Shown here: positions 20,446 to 31,457 of the stretch, piece after piece
Position numbering within the stretch: the stretch's first letter is position 1
Layout of the letters: each line of letters begins with the position of its first letter
DNA from: Chthonobacter albigriseus
GTDB lineage: Bacteria; Pseudomonadota; Alphaproteobacteria; Rhizobiales; Pleomorphomonadaceae
DNA length: 64,000 nt
Reading direction: 5' to 3'
Assembly (NCBI RefSeq): GCF_013839445.1
Contig: NZ_JACDIT010000003.1
Location: 353,961 to 417,960 of the forward strand
Position numbers and translations under genes: made by a program
Notes under the pieces: generated by a model
What the model saw: only the letters and a program-made list of their open reading frames with translations
Databases searched by the model: none
Told to the model about the DNA's origin: nothing

Positions 20446-20742
20446 TCAGCGCCGTGGGTCCACGCGGACCGGGATGGGGATTGGCACGCCTCTGCCGCCT
20501 GCCGGCTGGTCGTCGTCGTCGGAGCCGATCCGCATGATGGCGGTTCCCATGGCGACACTGGCGAGCGTGATGATGAAGCCGAAGGTCATCATGCCGATCG
20601 GCAGGGCAGGATTGTCGCTGGCAGCGACCAGACGCCCGATCCCGCCCACGTCGAAGCCGAGCAGACCGGTCACGACCACGACGCCGGCCGTCGCGCCGGC
20701 CAGACCGTTGAGAGCGAGGAGACGAAGCAAGGGCTGGCGCAT
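20446..20742 (-). CDS. Small two-helix membrane protein, predicted EcfG target
   Basis: A 98-residue protein with two predicted membrane helices (residues ~8-28 and ~45-67) separated by a Gly/Asp loop, and a charged tail rich in Asp and Pro. The ATG at 20742 follows GGAAGG at good spacing; the frame upstream to 20799 lacks this. I do not recognise the family. A close match to the alphaproteobacterial stress promoter (GGAAC-N17-CGTT) lies about 40 nt upstream, so it is probably a general stress response gene. It may help protect the envelope, but that is inference. Confidence 0.65.
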   Translation of the reverse strand: MRQPLLRLLALNGLAGATAGVVVVTGLLGFDVGGIGRLVAASDNPALPIGMMTFGFIITLASVAMGTAIMRIGSDDDDQPAGGRGVPIPIPVRVDPRR

Positions 20743-20780
20743 CGGTGCCTTCCAGGGTCGGGCGGGGCCACTGTTGCTGC

Positions 20781-20806
20781 AACGTCCGATCCGATTCAAT
20801 TGTTCC
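20781..20806 (-). promoter_or_regulatory. EcfG-type promoter of the 98-aa membrane protein
   Basis: On the minus strand GGAAC (20806-20802) is followed after exactly 17 nt by CGTT (20784-20781). This fits the EcfG consensus GGAAC-N16/17-CGTT. The predicted transcript would start near 20775, about 33 nt before the ATG. Confidence 0.65.
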
Positions 20807-20906
20807 TACGAAGGAACGGCGGATCCGGTTCTTGTCTCGACAGGCCAAGCCGCGCCCTGTGTCCAGCCATTGTTCCGGGTGGCAACGGGGCCCCTTCCCT
20901 CCCCGA

Positions 20907-20930
20907 CATGGTCCGCGCAAGCGCACCATG
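20907..20930. repeat. Dispersed REP-like palindrome, copy 1
   Basis: CATGGTCCGC, a short loop, then GCGCACCATG: near-perfect 10-bp arms with one mismatch. The same CATGGTCCGC core occurs in the cluster at 48637-48790, so it belongs to a small dispersed intergenic repeat family and not to a single gene's operator. Confidence 0.6.
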
Positions 20931-21132
20931 ACGGCGGCGGGGGAAGGAGGCCGCGAACTTGTCGTGCGGCCGACGTGAACACAATTGAAAGTTCAGCGTT
21001 GTACTATGCCATCAGGAATAAACCCTAAGTGGGCCTTGACGCGGCTTGGAAACCAATCGCGTTTATGACTTGTTAACCATGATGGCGTGACGATGGATTC
21101 GCCGGGATCCATCGCGGGAAGAGGAGGTGAGG

Positions 21133-21399
21133 ATGGTGAAGCCGTTCCGTAAGCCGACGACCGACCGCCCGCTGTCCACCGAGTCCCTGCGGGCAGATCC
21201 ACGCCTGATCGACAATCCCGCGGCCCGACACGATTTCGCCTCGGACCTCTCGTTGATGACGCAGATGCGCGATCATCTCCGCAGCGGCCGTCCGACGTCG
21301 GGCAACGAAGCCCTCCGGATGCTGCGTTCCGCCTTCCCCGACGTTCCGCTGGCCGACCGGGCCCGCGTCGCCGGCGAGATGAACTCACCGCAGTTCTGA
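21133..21399 (+). CDS. Small conserved-type hypothetical protein
   Basis: An 88-residue basic, Arg/Pro-rich soluble protein with no signal peptide or membrane helix; the C-terminal half looks alpha-helical (MTQMRDHLRSGRPTSGNE, then ALRMLRSAFPDVPLADRAR). GAGGAGG stands six nt before the ATG at 21133; the in-frame GTG at 21127 overlaps that ribosome site and is not used. Its last 15 bases overlap the 3' end of pssA on the other strand. I do not recognise a family. The ribosome site and amphipathic helices make it a believable gene. Confidence 0.6.
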   Translation: MVKPFRKPTTDRPLSTESLRADPRLIDNPAARHDFASDLSLMTQMRDHLRSGRPTSGNEALRMLRSAFPDVPLADRARVAGEMNSPQF

Positions 21400-22275
21400 A
21401 CGGTCCCGCTGATCCGCATCCCCGTCCGGACTGTCCGACGGGATCAGATCTTCTCCGTCGAAACCAACCTCCTCGTCGCGTGCGCCATGCGCCCGCGCGA
21501 GCCTGTTCCAGTGCCGCCATCCGAACGGGATGGCTGCAAGGTAGGCGATGGTGATCGCCGACAGCATCTCGAAGGGGAAGCTGACGATCAGCCCGACCAC
21601 GACGACGAGGCCGACCAGCAGCGGCAGAACCAGGTCGCGCCGCACCTTGCCGAGCTTCTTGCCGGAGAAGGTCGGAATGCGGCTGACCATCAAGAGCGCC
21701 ACCAGGATGACATAGCCGATCACCACCGGCGCGGTGACGGGCGGCACGTCGATACCGGAAAAGTCCAGGTAGATCGGCAACAGCACGGCGAGCGCGCCGG
21801 CGGGGGCCGGGACCCCGGTGAAGAAGTTCGCCTGCCAGTCCGGCTTCTCCTCCGTCGATGCCACGTTGAAGCGGGCGAGCCGGAGCGCGGCGGCGATGGC
21901 GAACACCAGCGCGGCGAGCCAGCCGAACGACTTCACGCCATGCAGGATCCAGCCGAACAGCAGGATCGCAGGGGCGACGCCGAAACTGACGAAGTCACTG
22001 AGGCTGTCGAGCTCGGCGCCGAACTTGGAGGTGGACTTCAGGAAGCGCGCGATGCGGCCGTCCAGACCGTCGAGCACGGCGGCGACGAGAACCGCATAGA
22101 CCGCGACCTCCCACCGCCCTTCGATCGTCATGCGGATGGCGGTGAGACCGGAGCAGAGCGCCAGCAAGGTGATCATGTTGGGGATGATCACACGGACTGG
22201 GATCGCCTTGATCCGCCGTGTCTTGCGGCCCGGGGTGCGGTCGTCAGGGTCGATCGAGGGAAACAAGGTTGGCAT
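21385..22275 (-). CDS. pssA: CDP-diacylglycerol-serine O-phosphatidyltransferase
   Basis: Integral membrane enzyme making phosphatidylserine from CDP-diacylglycerol and L-serine, the first committed step to phosphatidylethanolamine. The 296-residue product has the CDP-alcohol phosphotransferase signature DGLDGRIARFL...GAELDSLSD near residues 70-95, and about seven or eight membrane helices. It is a type II (membrane) PssA, as is usual in Rhizobiales. psd lies directly upstream on the same strand 20 nt away, so the two enzymes of the pathway are co-expressed. Confidence 0.95.
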   Translation of the reverse strand: MPTLFPSIDPDDRTPGRKTRRIKAIPVRVIIPNMITLLALCSGLTAIRMTIEGRWEVAVYAVLVAAVLDGLDGRIARFLKSTSKFGAELDSLSDFVSFGVAPAILLFGWILHGVKSFGWLAALVFAIAAALRLARFNVASTEEKPDWQANFFTGVPAPAGALAVLLPIYLDFSGIDVPPVTAPVVIGYVILVALLMVSRIPTFSGKKLGKVRRDLVLPLLVGLVVVVGLIVSFPFEMLSAITIAYLAAIPFGWRHWNRLARAHGARDEEVGFDGEDLIPSDSPDGDADQRDRSELR

Positions 22276-22295
22276 GGGTCCGTCGGCTCCGGTCG

Positions 22296-22997
22296 TCAGG
22301 CGATGCGTACGACGGGAACGGCGCCCTCGCCGGAAAGATCCGCAATAACCGTTTCGCCCGCGACGCTGCGGCTGCCGACGCCCACCCGGGCGACGCTGCC
22401 GGCGGGCAAATAGACGTCCACACGGCTGCCGAAGCGGATCAGGCCGAAGCGGTCACCGACCACCAGCGTTTCGCCCTCCCGCACGAACGGGACGATGCGG
22501 CGCGCGATCAGCCCGGCGATCTGGACTACGCCGACCGTACGGCCGTCGGCGAGTTCGAACACCAGGCCGTTGCGCTCGTTGTCCTCGCTCGCCTTGTCTA
22601 GTTCGGCGTTGAGGAACTTGCCGGCGCGGTAGGCCATCCGCGACACCCGGCCGGTGACGGGCGCGCGGTTCACGTGGACGTCGAACACGTTCATGAACAC
22701 GCAGATCCGCAACCGCGGCTCGGACCCGATGCCGAGGTCCGGCGGGGGTACGGCCATGCCGATGGAGGATACCCGCCCATCGGCCGGACTGATCACCAGC
22801 CCCGGCAGAACGGGCGTGACGCGAACCGGATCGCGGAAGAAGAGGGCACACCAGATCGTCAGAGCAAGACCGATCCAGAACAGCGGATCGATGAACCAGC
22901 CGATCACGAAGGTGGCCACCGCGAAGATCGCGATGAACTTGTGACCTTCCGGGTGGATCGGCGGGATGGCGTTCCTGATCGAGGCGACGATGGACAT
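22296..22997 (-). CDS. psd: Phosphatidylserine decarboxylase proenzyme
   Basis: Membrane-associated pyruvoyl enzyme that decarboxylates phosphatidylserine to phosphatidylethanolamine. At 233 residues it is the short Psd-A type. The self-cleavage site is the Gly-Ser pair in [13 protein letters not shown] near residue 195, where Ser becomes the pyruvoyl group. Two hydrophobic stretches near residues 20-55 anchor it. The start at 22997 (MSIVASIRN) is preferred over the longer frame from 23048 because it begins at the family-typical N-terminus. First gene of a psd-pssA operon. Confidence 0.94.
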   Translation of the reverse strand: MSIVASIRNAIPPIHPEGHKFIAIFAVATFVIGWFIDPLFWIGLALTIWCALFFRDPVRVTPVLPGLVISPADGRVSSIGMAVPPPDLGIGSEPRLRICVFMNVFDVHVNRAPVTGRVSRMAYRAGKFLNAELDKASEDNERNGLVFELADGRTVGVVQIAGLIARRIVPFVREGETLVVGDRFGLIRFGSRVDVYLPAGSVARVGVGSRSVAGETVIADLSGEGAVPVVRIA

Positions 22998-23260
22998 GGG
23001 CTCCCGTTCAACGTCCTGAGGGCGAAGAGGATCCCTCCCCTTTCGCATGGATCGCGAATGGGGGGAAGCACCGAGGCGATCGTCTCCAATTTATCCGAAG
23101 TTCGTGACCGAGCCTCAACGCTGCCTTGCGAAAGCCGCCCGGACCGGCGGATTCGCCAGCGATCTTCATGATCTGCGAGGCTTCTGCGGCGCTATCGTGA
23201 TTTCCGGAAGACAGGTGGTCGGATCGCACGAGAACGCGCACCGGCCGATGGAGGACTGGA

Positions 23261-23434
23261 ATGCAAGTATCCGCGCAGACCGCCCCGAGCGTGAATGACG
23301 TTCGCCCCAAAGAGCCCAACATCGCCGACCAGAAGGCGCGCCAGGAGAAGGCCGAGGCCGTCGAAGCCAAGCCGCGCGAGGATGCGCGCCCCAAGCCGGA
23401 AGGCATGGGCCGGGTGGTCGACAAGCTCGCCTGA
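23261..23434 (+). CDS. Small highly charged protein (57 aa)
   Basis: A 57-residue open frame with a GGAGG ribosome site six nt before its ATG. The product is hydrophilic, rich in Lys, Glu, Ala and Pro, and probably disordered; the middle (ADQKARQEKAEAVEAKPRED) could form a charged helix. No family is recognised. It lies between psd (divergent) and cimA (convergent). The clear ribosome site and an amino-acid composition unlike a random GC-rich frame support a real gene, but there is no homology evidence available to me. Confidence 0.45.
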   Translation: MQVSAQTAPSVNDVRPKEPNIADQKARQEKAEAVEAKPREDARPKPEGMGRVVDKLA

Positions 23435-23449
23435 GGACAGGGCGGGCGG

Positions 23450-25051
23450 TCACTCGCCCGCGTGGCCATTCCTCAGCAGCTTGTAGGTGATCGAATCCAC
23501 CAACGCCTGGAACGACGCGTCGACGATGTTTTCGCTGACGCCGATCGTCGACCAGCGCCGGTTGGTGGCGCGATCCATGCTCTCGATCAGCACGCGCGTG
23601 ACCGCGCCGGTGCCGCCGTTGAGGATGCGCACCTTGTAGTCGGTGAGCTCCAGGCTGCCGATCTCCGACTGGTACTTGCCGAGATCCTTGCGCAGCGCCT
23701 GGTCCAGCGCGTTGACCGGGCCGTTGCCTTCGGCCACCGACATCAGCACCTCGCCGTCGATCTTCAGCTTCACCACCGCTTCGGACACGGTGATGACCTC
23801 GCCGCGCGCGTTGTAGCGGCGCTCCACGATGGTCCGGTAGCTCTTCACCTCGAAGTAGGTGGGGACCGTGCCGAGGTGCCGGCGGGCGAGCAGCTCGAAC
23901 GAGGCGTCCGCCGCCTCGTAGGCGTAGCCCTTGGCCTCCCGATCCTTGACGTCCGAAAGCAGGCTGTCGAGCCGCCGGTCGGCCTTGTCGAAGGGGACGC
24001 CCAGCCGCTCCAGTTCGGCGACGAGGTTCGAGCGGCCAGCCTGGTCGGACACGAGCACGCGACGGTGGTTGCCGACGCTCTCCGGCGGGACGTGCTCGTA
24101 GGTGCGCGGATCCTTCATGATCGCCGAGGCGTGGATCCCCGCCTTTGTGGCGAAGGCCGACGAACCCACATAGGGCGCGTGCCGCGACGGCGCGCGGTTG
24201 AGGAGTTCGTCGAAGGCGCGGCTGACGCTGGTCAGCGTGCGCAGCGCCTCGTCGGAGATCCCCGTGGAAAGCCCCGCGAACTCCGGCTTCAGTTTCAGGG
24301 TCGGAATCAGCGTGGTGAGGTTGGCGTTGCCGCAGCGCTCGCCGATGCCGTTGAGCGTGCCCTGGATCTGTCGCGCCCCCGCCCGCACAGCGGCGAGCGA
24401 GTTGGCGACCGCCTGCCCCGTGTCGTCGTGCGCGTGGATGCCGAGGTTGGAGCCCGGAACCACGGCCGATACCGCCCCGACGATCGCCTCCACCTCGTTC
24501 GGCAGCGTGCCGCCGTTGGTGTCGCAAAGCACGATCCAGCGCGCGCCGGCGGCAAAGGCCGCCTCCGCGCAGGAGAGTGCATAGGCCGGATTGGCCTTGT
24601 AGCCGTCGAAGAAGTGCTCGCAGTCGACCATCACCTCGCGCCCGGCTTCGCGAGCGGCGGCGACCGACTGGCGGATGGAGGAGAGGTTCTCCTCCGGCGT
24701 GGTCTTCAGCGCGACCTCCACGTGGTAGTCCCACGTCTTGGCGACGAAGGTGACCGCGTCGGCCTTGGCGGCGATCAGCGCGGCGAGCCCTGGGTCGTTG
24801 GAGGCCGAGACGCCCGGCCGCTTGGTCATGCCGAAGGCGGTGAACACCGCGCGGCGGGTGCGCTTCTCCCCGAAGAAGGCGTCGTCGGTCGGGTTCGCGC
24901 CGGGGTATCCACCCTCCAGGTAGTCGATCCCCAGGTCGTCCAGCATCCGCGCCACCGCGATCTTGTCCTCCACGGAAAAGTCGATGCCCGGCGTCTGGGC
25001 GCCGTCGCGCAGGGTGGTGTCGTAGAGATAGAGGCGGTCCGGGGTGGACAT
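23450..25051 (-). CDS. cimA: (R)-citramalate synthase
   Basis: Condenses pyruvate and acetyl-CoA to (R)-citramalate, the first step of the threonine-independent isoleucine route. The 533-residue protein has the DRE-TIM aldolase start LYDTTLRDGAQTPG (residues 9-22), the active-site HAHDDTGQAVANS near residue 207, and a C-terminal LeuA-dimer regulatory domain (~400-530) for feedback control. Length and the GAQTPG motif fit CimA better than 2-isopropylmalate synthase, which usually has GEQSPG. pip lies 26 nt upstream on the same strand. Confidence 0.92.
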   Translation of the reverse strand: MSTPDRLYLYDTTLRDGAQTPGIDFSVEDKIAVARMLDDLGIDYLEGGYPGANPTDDAFFGEKRTRRAVFTAFGMTKRPGVSASNDPGLAALIAAKADAVTFVAKTWDYHVEVALKTTPEENLSSIRQSVAAAREAGREVMVDCEHFFDGYKANPAYALSCAEAAFAAGARWIVLCDTNGGTLPNEVEAIVGAVSAVVPGSNLGIHAHDDTGQAVANSLAAVRAGARQIQGTLNGIGERCGNANLTTLIPTLKLKPEFAGLSTGISDEALRTLTSVSRAFDELLNRAPSRHAPYVGSSAFATKAGIHASAIMKDPRTYEHVPPESVGNHRRVLVSDQAGRSNLVAELERLGVPFDKADRRLDSLLSDVKDREAKGYAYEAADASFELLARRHLGTVPTYFEVKSYRTIVERRYNARGEVITVSEAVVKLKIDGEVLMSVAEGNGPVNALDQALRKDLGKYQSEIGSLELTDYKVRILNGGTGAVTRVLIESMDRATNRRWSTIGVSENIVDASFQALVDSITYKLLRNGHAGE

Positions 25052-25077
25052 GGCAGGCTCGGGTCTGGGTTGGGCGC

Positions 25078-27904
<2,827 letters not shown>

Positions 27905-27955
27905 CGTCTCGTCTCCTCTCTGGCAGGACGACCATACCGCCATCCCTGCCCTGAC

Positions 27956-27982
27956 GACGAACGGGGAAGCGCAGGATCGACA
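27956..27982 (-). promoter_or_regulatory. Putative ECF42-dependent promoter
   Basis: On the minus strand TGTCGA (27982-27977) is separated by 17 nt from CGTC (27959-27956), about 50 nt before the DGPF gene. From memory, Streptomyces ECF42 recognises TGTCGA at -35 and CGA/TC or CGTC-like sequence at -10, so this is a good candidate for autoregulation. Confidence 0.55.
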
Positions 27983-28099
27983 GCAATGGAACGAGCATGC
28001 GAAAAAAACGCTCCACCGGCCGGCACCTTCTCGCCGTCCGGGCGGTTGGATTGGTCGGTCCGGCGCCAGTGTCGCCGAACTTCGAGGAGGAGGTGGACC

Positions 28100-28492
28100 A
28101 TGCATCGGCTCACCGGCGGGTGCCTGTGCGGCGGGGTGCGGATCGCGGCGACGGGGTCGCCCTACCGGGTCGGCCTCTGCCACTGCCTGGACTGCCGCAA
28201 GCACCACGGCGCGCTGTTCCAGGCCACCGCCATCTTTCCCGCCGACGCAGTGACCATCGAGGGCGAGACGCGCGATTACAAGGGGCGGCACTTCTGTCCC
28301 GTCTGCGGCTCGTCGGTCTTCGCCCGCACCGGCGACGAGGTGGAGGTGAGCCTCGGCGCGCTGGACGCACCGGACCAGCTGACGCCGACCTACGAAAGCT
28401 GGACCATCCGCCGCGAATCCTGGCTGCCGCCGTTCCCGCTGAGGCACCACTACGAGCGGGACCGCGAATCCGCGGGCCGTTTCGAGGATTAG
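28100..28492 (+). CDS. GFA (CENP-V) family zinc protein 1
   Basis: A 130-residue protein of the glutathione-dependent formaldehyde-activating (GFA/CENP-V) family. Zinc-binding cysteines are in GGCLCGGVR (residues 6-14), LCHCLDCRK (residues ~26-34) and FCPVCGSSVF (residues ~67-76). Such proteins bind zinc and often thiols or glutathione, but most have no proven reaction. A strong GAGGAGGAGGTGG precedes the ATG at 28100; the longer frames starting further upstream are not needed. It is divergent from the ECF42 operon and convergent with the second GFA gene. Confidence 0.9.
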   Translation: MHRLTGGCLCGGVRIAATGSPYRVGLCHCLDCRKHHGALFQATAIFPADAVTIEGETRDYKGRHFCPVCGSSVFARTGDEVEVSLGALDAPDQLTPTYESWTIRRESWLPPFPLRHHYERDRESAGRFED

Positions 28493-28565
28493 GACGGAGT
28501 AGCGAGCGTCACCGCCTCACGAGCCGTTCCGATCATCGGGACGCGGCAACGTGCAGATGGACGCC

Positions 28566-29054
28566 CTACCCCGCCCGTTCCTCCGGCGGCCAGGCGTCCG
28601 TATCGTGGTCCGGGTGCTGCAGCGAGACGACGGAGGCCATGAAGGCGTCGACGGCCGGGTAGTCGGCGTTGTTGCGGGCGGGCAGCGCGCCGAGGTCGTG
28701 CACCCAGGGGATGCGCTCGTGAAACTCCAGTTGGACCTGCGGCTTCAGGTCGGCGGGACGGTCAAAGGCCGCGATGGAGATGGCGACTTCGCCGTCGCCC
28801 TCCCAGGTGAGCGGCGTGCCGCAGTCGGCGCAGAAGCCACGTTGGGCGACGTTGGAGGAGTGGAAGATCTTCCGCGCCCCGCGCGTCCAGGACAGCGCCG
28901 TCGTGTCGACGCTGGCGAAGGCGCCATAGACCCCGCCGGTGGCCTTCTGACACATGCGGCAGTGGCAGATCGAGATGCGCGTCGGCGCCGCGCAGGAAAA
29001 CCGCACCGCCCCGCACTGGCAGCCGCCGGACAGGCGGGCATCGCTTGCGTTCAT
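28566..29054 (-). CDS. GFA (CENP-V) family zinc protein 2
   Basis: A 162-residue member of the same zinc family as the gene at 28100-28492, but not a recent duplicate. Its ligands are in [10 protein letters not shown] (residues ~10-19), [13 protein letters not shown] (~29-41) and [10 protein letters not shown] (~73-82). Its ATG overlaps the cysS stop (ATGA), so it is translationally coupled to cysteinyl-tRNA synthetase. That pairing is notable because GFA-type proteins bind thiols such as glutathione, which is made from cysteine. No specific reaction is claimed. Confidence 0.9.
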   Translation of the reverse strand: MNASDARLSGGCQCGAVRFSCAAPTRISICHCRMCQKATGGVYGAFASVDTTALSWTRGARKIFHSSNVAQRGFCADCGTPLTWEGDGEVAISIAAFDRPADLKPQVQLEFHERIPWVHDLGALPARNNADYPAVDAFMASVVSLQHPDHDTDAWPPEERAG

Positions 29055-30415
29055 CGCTTCACCTCCCAGGTGGTGATCGGCTCGCCGGTGGCCGGGTCCT
29101 TGCCGTCCTTGAGAAGAACGCCCATCGCGGCGAGTTCGTCCCGGATCCGGTCCGACGCAGCGAAGTCCTTGGCCTTGCGGGCGGCGAGGCGGGCGGTGAT
29201 GAGGGCATCCACGGCGGCCGCGTCCACGTCGGCCGCCGGACGGCGGGACGCCCAGGACTGAGCGCTCTCGCCGAGGAAGCCCAGCAGCTGCAGCGAGGCC
29301 GACAGCGCGGCCGGATCCTGGCGCAGGCCATGCAGCTCGGCGATTGCCCGCGGCGTATTGAGATCGTCCTCAAGGGCCTCCAACACGCCCGCCCCGAGCC
29401 CCGACGGTTCTGCGTCGGCCGCAATGGCGAAGAAGTCGTCGAGCGTGCGCCAGCTCTCCTCCATCCCTCGCACCGTCCAGTCGATCGGCTGGCGGTAGTG
29501 CGTCCTCAGCATGGTGAAGCGGAGCACCTCCCCCGGCCAGTCGTTCAGCAGCTCGCGGATCGTCACGAAGTTGCCGAGGCTCTTCGACATCTTCTCGCCT
29601 TCCACCTGCAGGAAGCCGTTGTGCATCCAGACCTTGGCCATGATCGGCGTGTGGAACGCGCTGCAGGATTGCGCGATCTCGTTCTCGTGGTGCGGGAACA
29701 CGAGGTCGATGCCGCCGCCGTGGATGTCGAAGGTTTCGCCGAGGTGCTTCCAGGCCATGGCCGAGCACTCGATATGCCAGCCCGGACGACCCCGCCCCCA
29801 CGGGCTCTCCCAGCCCGGCTCGTCGGGCGTGGAGGGCTTCCAGAGCACGAAGTCCATCGCGTCGCGCTTGTAGGGCGCCACGTCGACGCGCGCACCGGCG
29901 ATCATGTCGTCGAGCGAGCGGCGAGCGAGCTTGCCGTAGTCGGCATCGGCCGGCACGTGGAAGAGCACGTGGCCTTCCGCGGCGTAGGCGAAGCCGCCGG
30001 CGATCAGCCGCTCGATGATGGCGATCATCTCCGCGATGTGTTCGGTGGCGCGCGGCGTCACAGTCGGCGCCAAGTTGCCAAGGTCGGCAACGTCCTTCTG
30101 GAACTGCGCGTAGGTGCTTTCGGTGAGTTCGCGGATCGCCTCCACCGGCGGCACGCCGGGATAGTCCCGAACCGCCCGCGCGTTGATCTTGTCGTCCACG
30201 TCGGTGATGTTGCGGACATAGGTGACGCGATCCGCTCCGTAGAGGTGCCGGAGCAGGCGATAGAGCACGTCGAAGACGATCACCGGGCGGGCGTTGCCGA
30301 TGTGCGCGTAGTCGTAGACGGTGGGGCCGCAGACGTACATCCGGACGCGGGCCGGATCGAGCGGGGCGAAGTCTTCCTTCGCCTTGGTCAACGTGTTGTA
30401 GAGCTTCAGGCCCAC
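29051..30415 (-). CDS. cysS: Cysteinyl-tRNA synthetase
   Basis: Class I aminoacyl-tRNA synthetase attaching cysteine to tRNA-Cys in the cytoplasm. The 454-residue product shows the HIGH-like HIGNARP near residue 37, zinc-site residues including [15 protein letters not shown] (residues ~26-40) and [14 protein letters not shown] near residue 225, and the KMSKSLGN loop near residue 265. The start is GTG at 30415 with AAGGGGAT seven nt upstream. A 120-nt leader separates it from a 19-codon ORF ending in Cys codons, proposed here as a cysteine-sensing attenuator. The GFA gene downstream is coupled by a 4-nt overlap. Confidence 0.96.
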   Translation of the reverse strand: MGLKLYNTLTKAKEDFAPLDPARVRMYVCGPTVYDYAHIGNARPVIVFDVLYRLLRHLYGADRVTYVRNITDVDDKINARAVRDYPGVPPVEAIRELTESTYAQFQKDVADLGNLAPTVTPRATEHIAEMIAIIERLIAGGFAYAAEGHVLFHVPADADYGKLARRSLDDMIAGARVDVAPYKRDAMDFVLWKPSTPDEPGWESPWGRGRPGWHIECSAMAWKHLGETFDIHGGGIDLVFPHHENEIAQSCSAFHTPIMAKVWMHNGFLQVEGEKMSKSLGNFVTIRELLNDWPGEVLRFTMLRTHYRQPIDWTVRGMEESWRTLDDFFAIAADAEPSGLGAGVLEALEDDLNTPRAIAELHGLRQDPAALSASLQLLGFLGESAQSWASRRPAADVDAAAVDALITARLAARKAKDFAASDRIRDELAAMGVLLKDGKDPATGEPITTWEVKR

Positions 30416-30458
30416 GGTCTATCCCCTTGTTCCGCAATCGCGCGACACCCACCAGCAA

Positions 30459-30533
30459 GCGGCCGGCGGTCCGTGTTCATCCGTGTCTCGGGTGCGGGAG
30501 AAGGACGGGGACGGCCGCGGCCAGGCGAACACG
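30459..30533 (-). promoter_or_regulatory. Leader segment with mutually exclusive stems upstream of cysS
   Basis: In RNA order, segment 1 (CGTGTTC, 30533-30527) directly follows the mini-ORF stop, then segment 2 (GCGGCCGTCC, 30518-30509), segment 1' (GAACACG, 30478-30472) and segment 2' (30472-30459, containing CCGGCCGC). 1 pairs with 1' perfectly over 7 bp, and 2 pairs with 2' imperfectly. The pairings cross, so only one can form. A ribosome paused on the Cys codons would cover segment 1. No U-tract is seen, so Rho or translation control is more likely than intrinsic termination. Confidence 0.4.
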
Positions 30534-30534
30534 T

Positions 30535-30594
30535 TCAGCCACAGGAAGTGCAGCTGCCGAAGCCGGCCAGGGCGGTGTGCGGTCCCTTCGTCAT
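30535..30594 (-). CDS. Cys-codon mini-ORF upstream of cysS (putative leader peptide)
   Basis: A 20-codon frame, ATG at 30594 to TGA at 30535, reading MTKGPHTALAGFGSCTSCG. Two Cys codons (TGC, TGT) lie at residues 15 and 18, just before the stop. There is no Shine-Dalgarno sequence; the -10-like TACACT (30606-30601) ends six nt before the ATG, so the transcript could be leaderless. It precedes cysS by 120 nt. Cys-rich leaderless ORFs that sense cysteine are known in mycobacteria; this would be an alphaproteobacterial equivalent. The frame, codons and spacing are visible; the function is inference. Confidence 0.5.
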   Translation of the reverse strand: MTKGPHTALAGFGSCTSCG

Positions 30595-30600
30595 GGGAAA

Positions 30601-30632
30601 AGTGTAGTGCGGCAGAGTTGGAAATTCGTCAA
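30601..30632 (-). promoter_or_regulatory. Candidate promoter of the leader-cysS transcript
   Basis: TTGACG at 30632-30627 is a good -35 element. The best -10 candidate, TACACT at 30606-30601, is 20 nt away, which is longer than the usual 17. Transcription from it would start at or next to the ATG of the mini-ORF at 30594. Confidence 0.4.
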
Positions 30633-30652
30633 GGGGAAGGCCGTCCCTTCCT

Positions 30653-31129
30653 CTACCAGTAGGGCCCCGGCGCACTTTCTCCGCGAAACTCGGCGATCCT
30701 GCGCAGCGTGCCCTCGGCGGTGCCGGACGGCAGGTCCGTCATCGCAAAGAAACGGCTCTCCAGGATCTCACGGTTGGGCTGGAAAGTCCCGAGCCGCCGC
30801 CACAGAGGCACATGATAGACCGCGACGTGGTCGCGGTTGGCCATGCCGCGGTTGAAGTAGAGGCCGAGCAGGTGCATCTCGCCCTCCGGCGCGATAGCCG
30901 CCTCTTCGGAAAGCTCGCGCGCCACGGCCTCTATCGCGGTCTCGCCGGGATCGACCGCCCCGCCGGGGATGTGCCACCCCGGCACGTAGGAATGCCGCAC
31001 CAGGAGAATGCCGCCCTCCCCGTCCGTGACGAAGCCGCGCACGCCGAACGTCACCCCCTTGGTGACGCGCAGGACGAGCGATTGCACACGGCGCAGATGC
31101 GGTTTGGCGCGCGCAAGGATGGCATTCAT
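30653..31129 (-). CDS. Nudix hydrolase
   Basis: A 158-residue Nudix enzyme. The box is GGAVDPGETAIEAVARELSEE continued by AAI (residues ~56-79), preceded by VRHSYVPGWHIPGG, a lead-in typical of ADP-ribose or nucleotide-sugar-type Nudix proteins. An N-terminal basic segment (residues 1-25) is unusual and may be a helix. The substrate cannot be assigned. It lies upstream of the cysS leader on the same strand; the cysS promoter candidate begins 20 nt beyond its stop. Confidence 0.88.
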   Translation of the reverse strand: MNAILARAKPHLRRVQSLVLRVTKGVTFGVRGFVTDGEGGILLVRHSYVPGWHIPGGAVDPGETAIEAVARELSEEAAIAPEGEMHLLGLYFNRGMANRDHVAVYHVPLWRRLGTFQPNREILESRFFAMTDLPSGTAEGTLRRIAEFRGESAPGPYW

Positions 31130-31457
31130 GGAAAGGCGCTCGACGGACGGAGAAACGGACGCGGGTGACGAGGATCGCCGATCAACGGGGGATTGAGAAG
31201 CCGTGCCCGCACAGCCGGTTCACGACGAAGGCTGGCCGTGTCGTTCGGGTCGCGCCCGGAGGCCCGTTGAGCGCAGACGCGGCTGCTGCCCACCAAGCCG
31301 GCCCACCAACTGCTGAATCTTTCATCAACATGCGCATGCGTTAGGCGCATGGCAGGACGGCGCGGGCGCTCATGGCTCAGCTTGTTACACGCGTGTATAA
31401 GGACGTTGCGCGATGCCTGTCGTATCGCGTCAGACCAACCGACCAAAGAAGGCAATC
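31130..31457. other. Intergenic region with perfect palindrome
   Basis: About 330 nt between the Nudix gene and a 40-codon ORF. No larger gene is supported. It contains a perfect 12-bp palindrome (31386-31397) overlapping a TATAAG -10-like element, which looks like an operator for the downstream small ORF. Confidence 0.5.
31386..31397 (+). promoter_or_regulatory. Operator-like palindrome TACACGCGTGTA
   Basis: A perfect 12-bp palindrome whose right end overlaps TATAAG (31396-31401), a plausible -10 element about 57 nt before the ATG at 31458. A repressor bound here would block transcription. No regulator gene is adjacent, so the protein is unknown. Confidence 0.35.

Larger units (their letters stand above)
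20743..21132. other. Divergent intergenic region with EcfG promoter and a palindrome
   Basis: About 390 nt without a recognisable protein gene. It contains the EcfG-type promoter for the minus-strand small membrane protein, one copy of the dispersed CATGGTCCGC palindrome (20907-20930), and the upstream region of the plus-strand gene starting at 21133. Confidence 0.6.

Noticed and set aside
20217..20537. 106-codon plus-strand frame
   Set aside because: It overlaps the real minus-strand small membrane-protein gene and has no ribosome site or recognisable feature.
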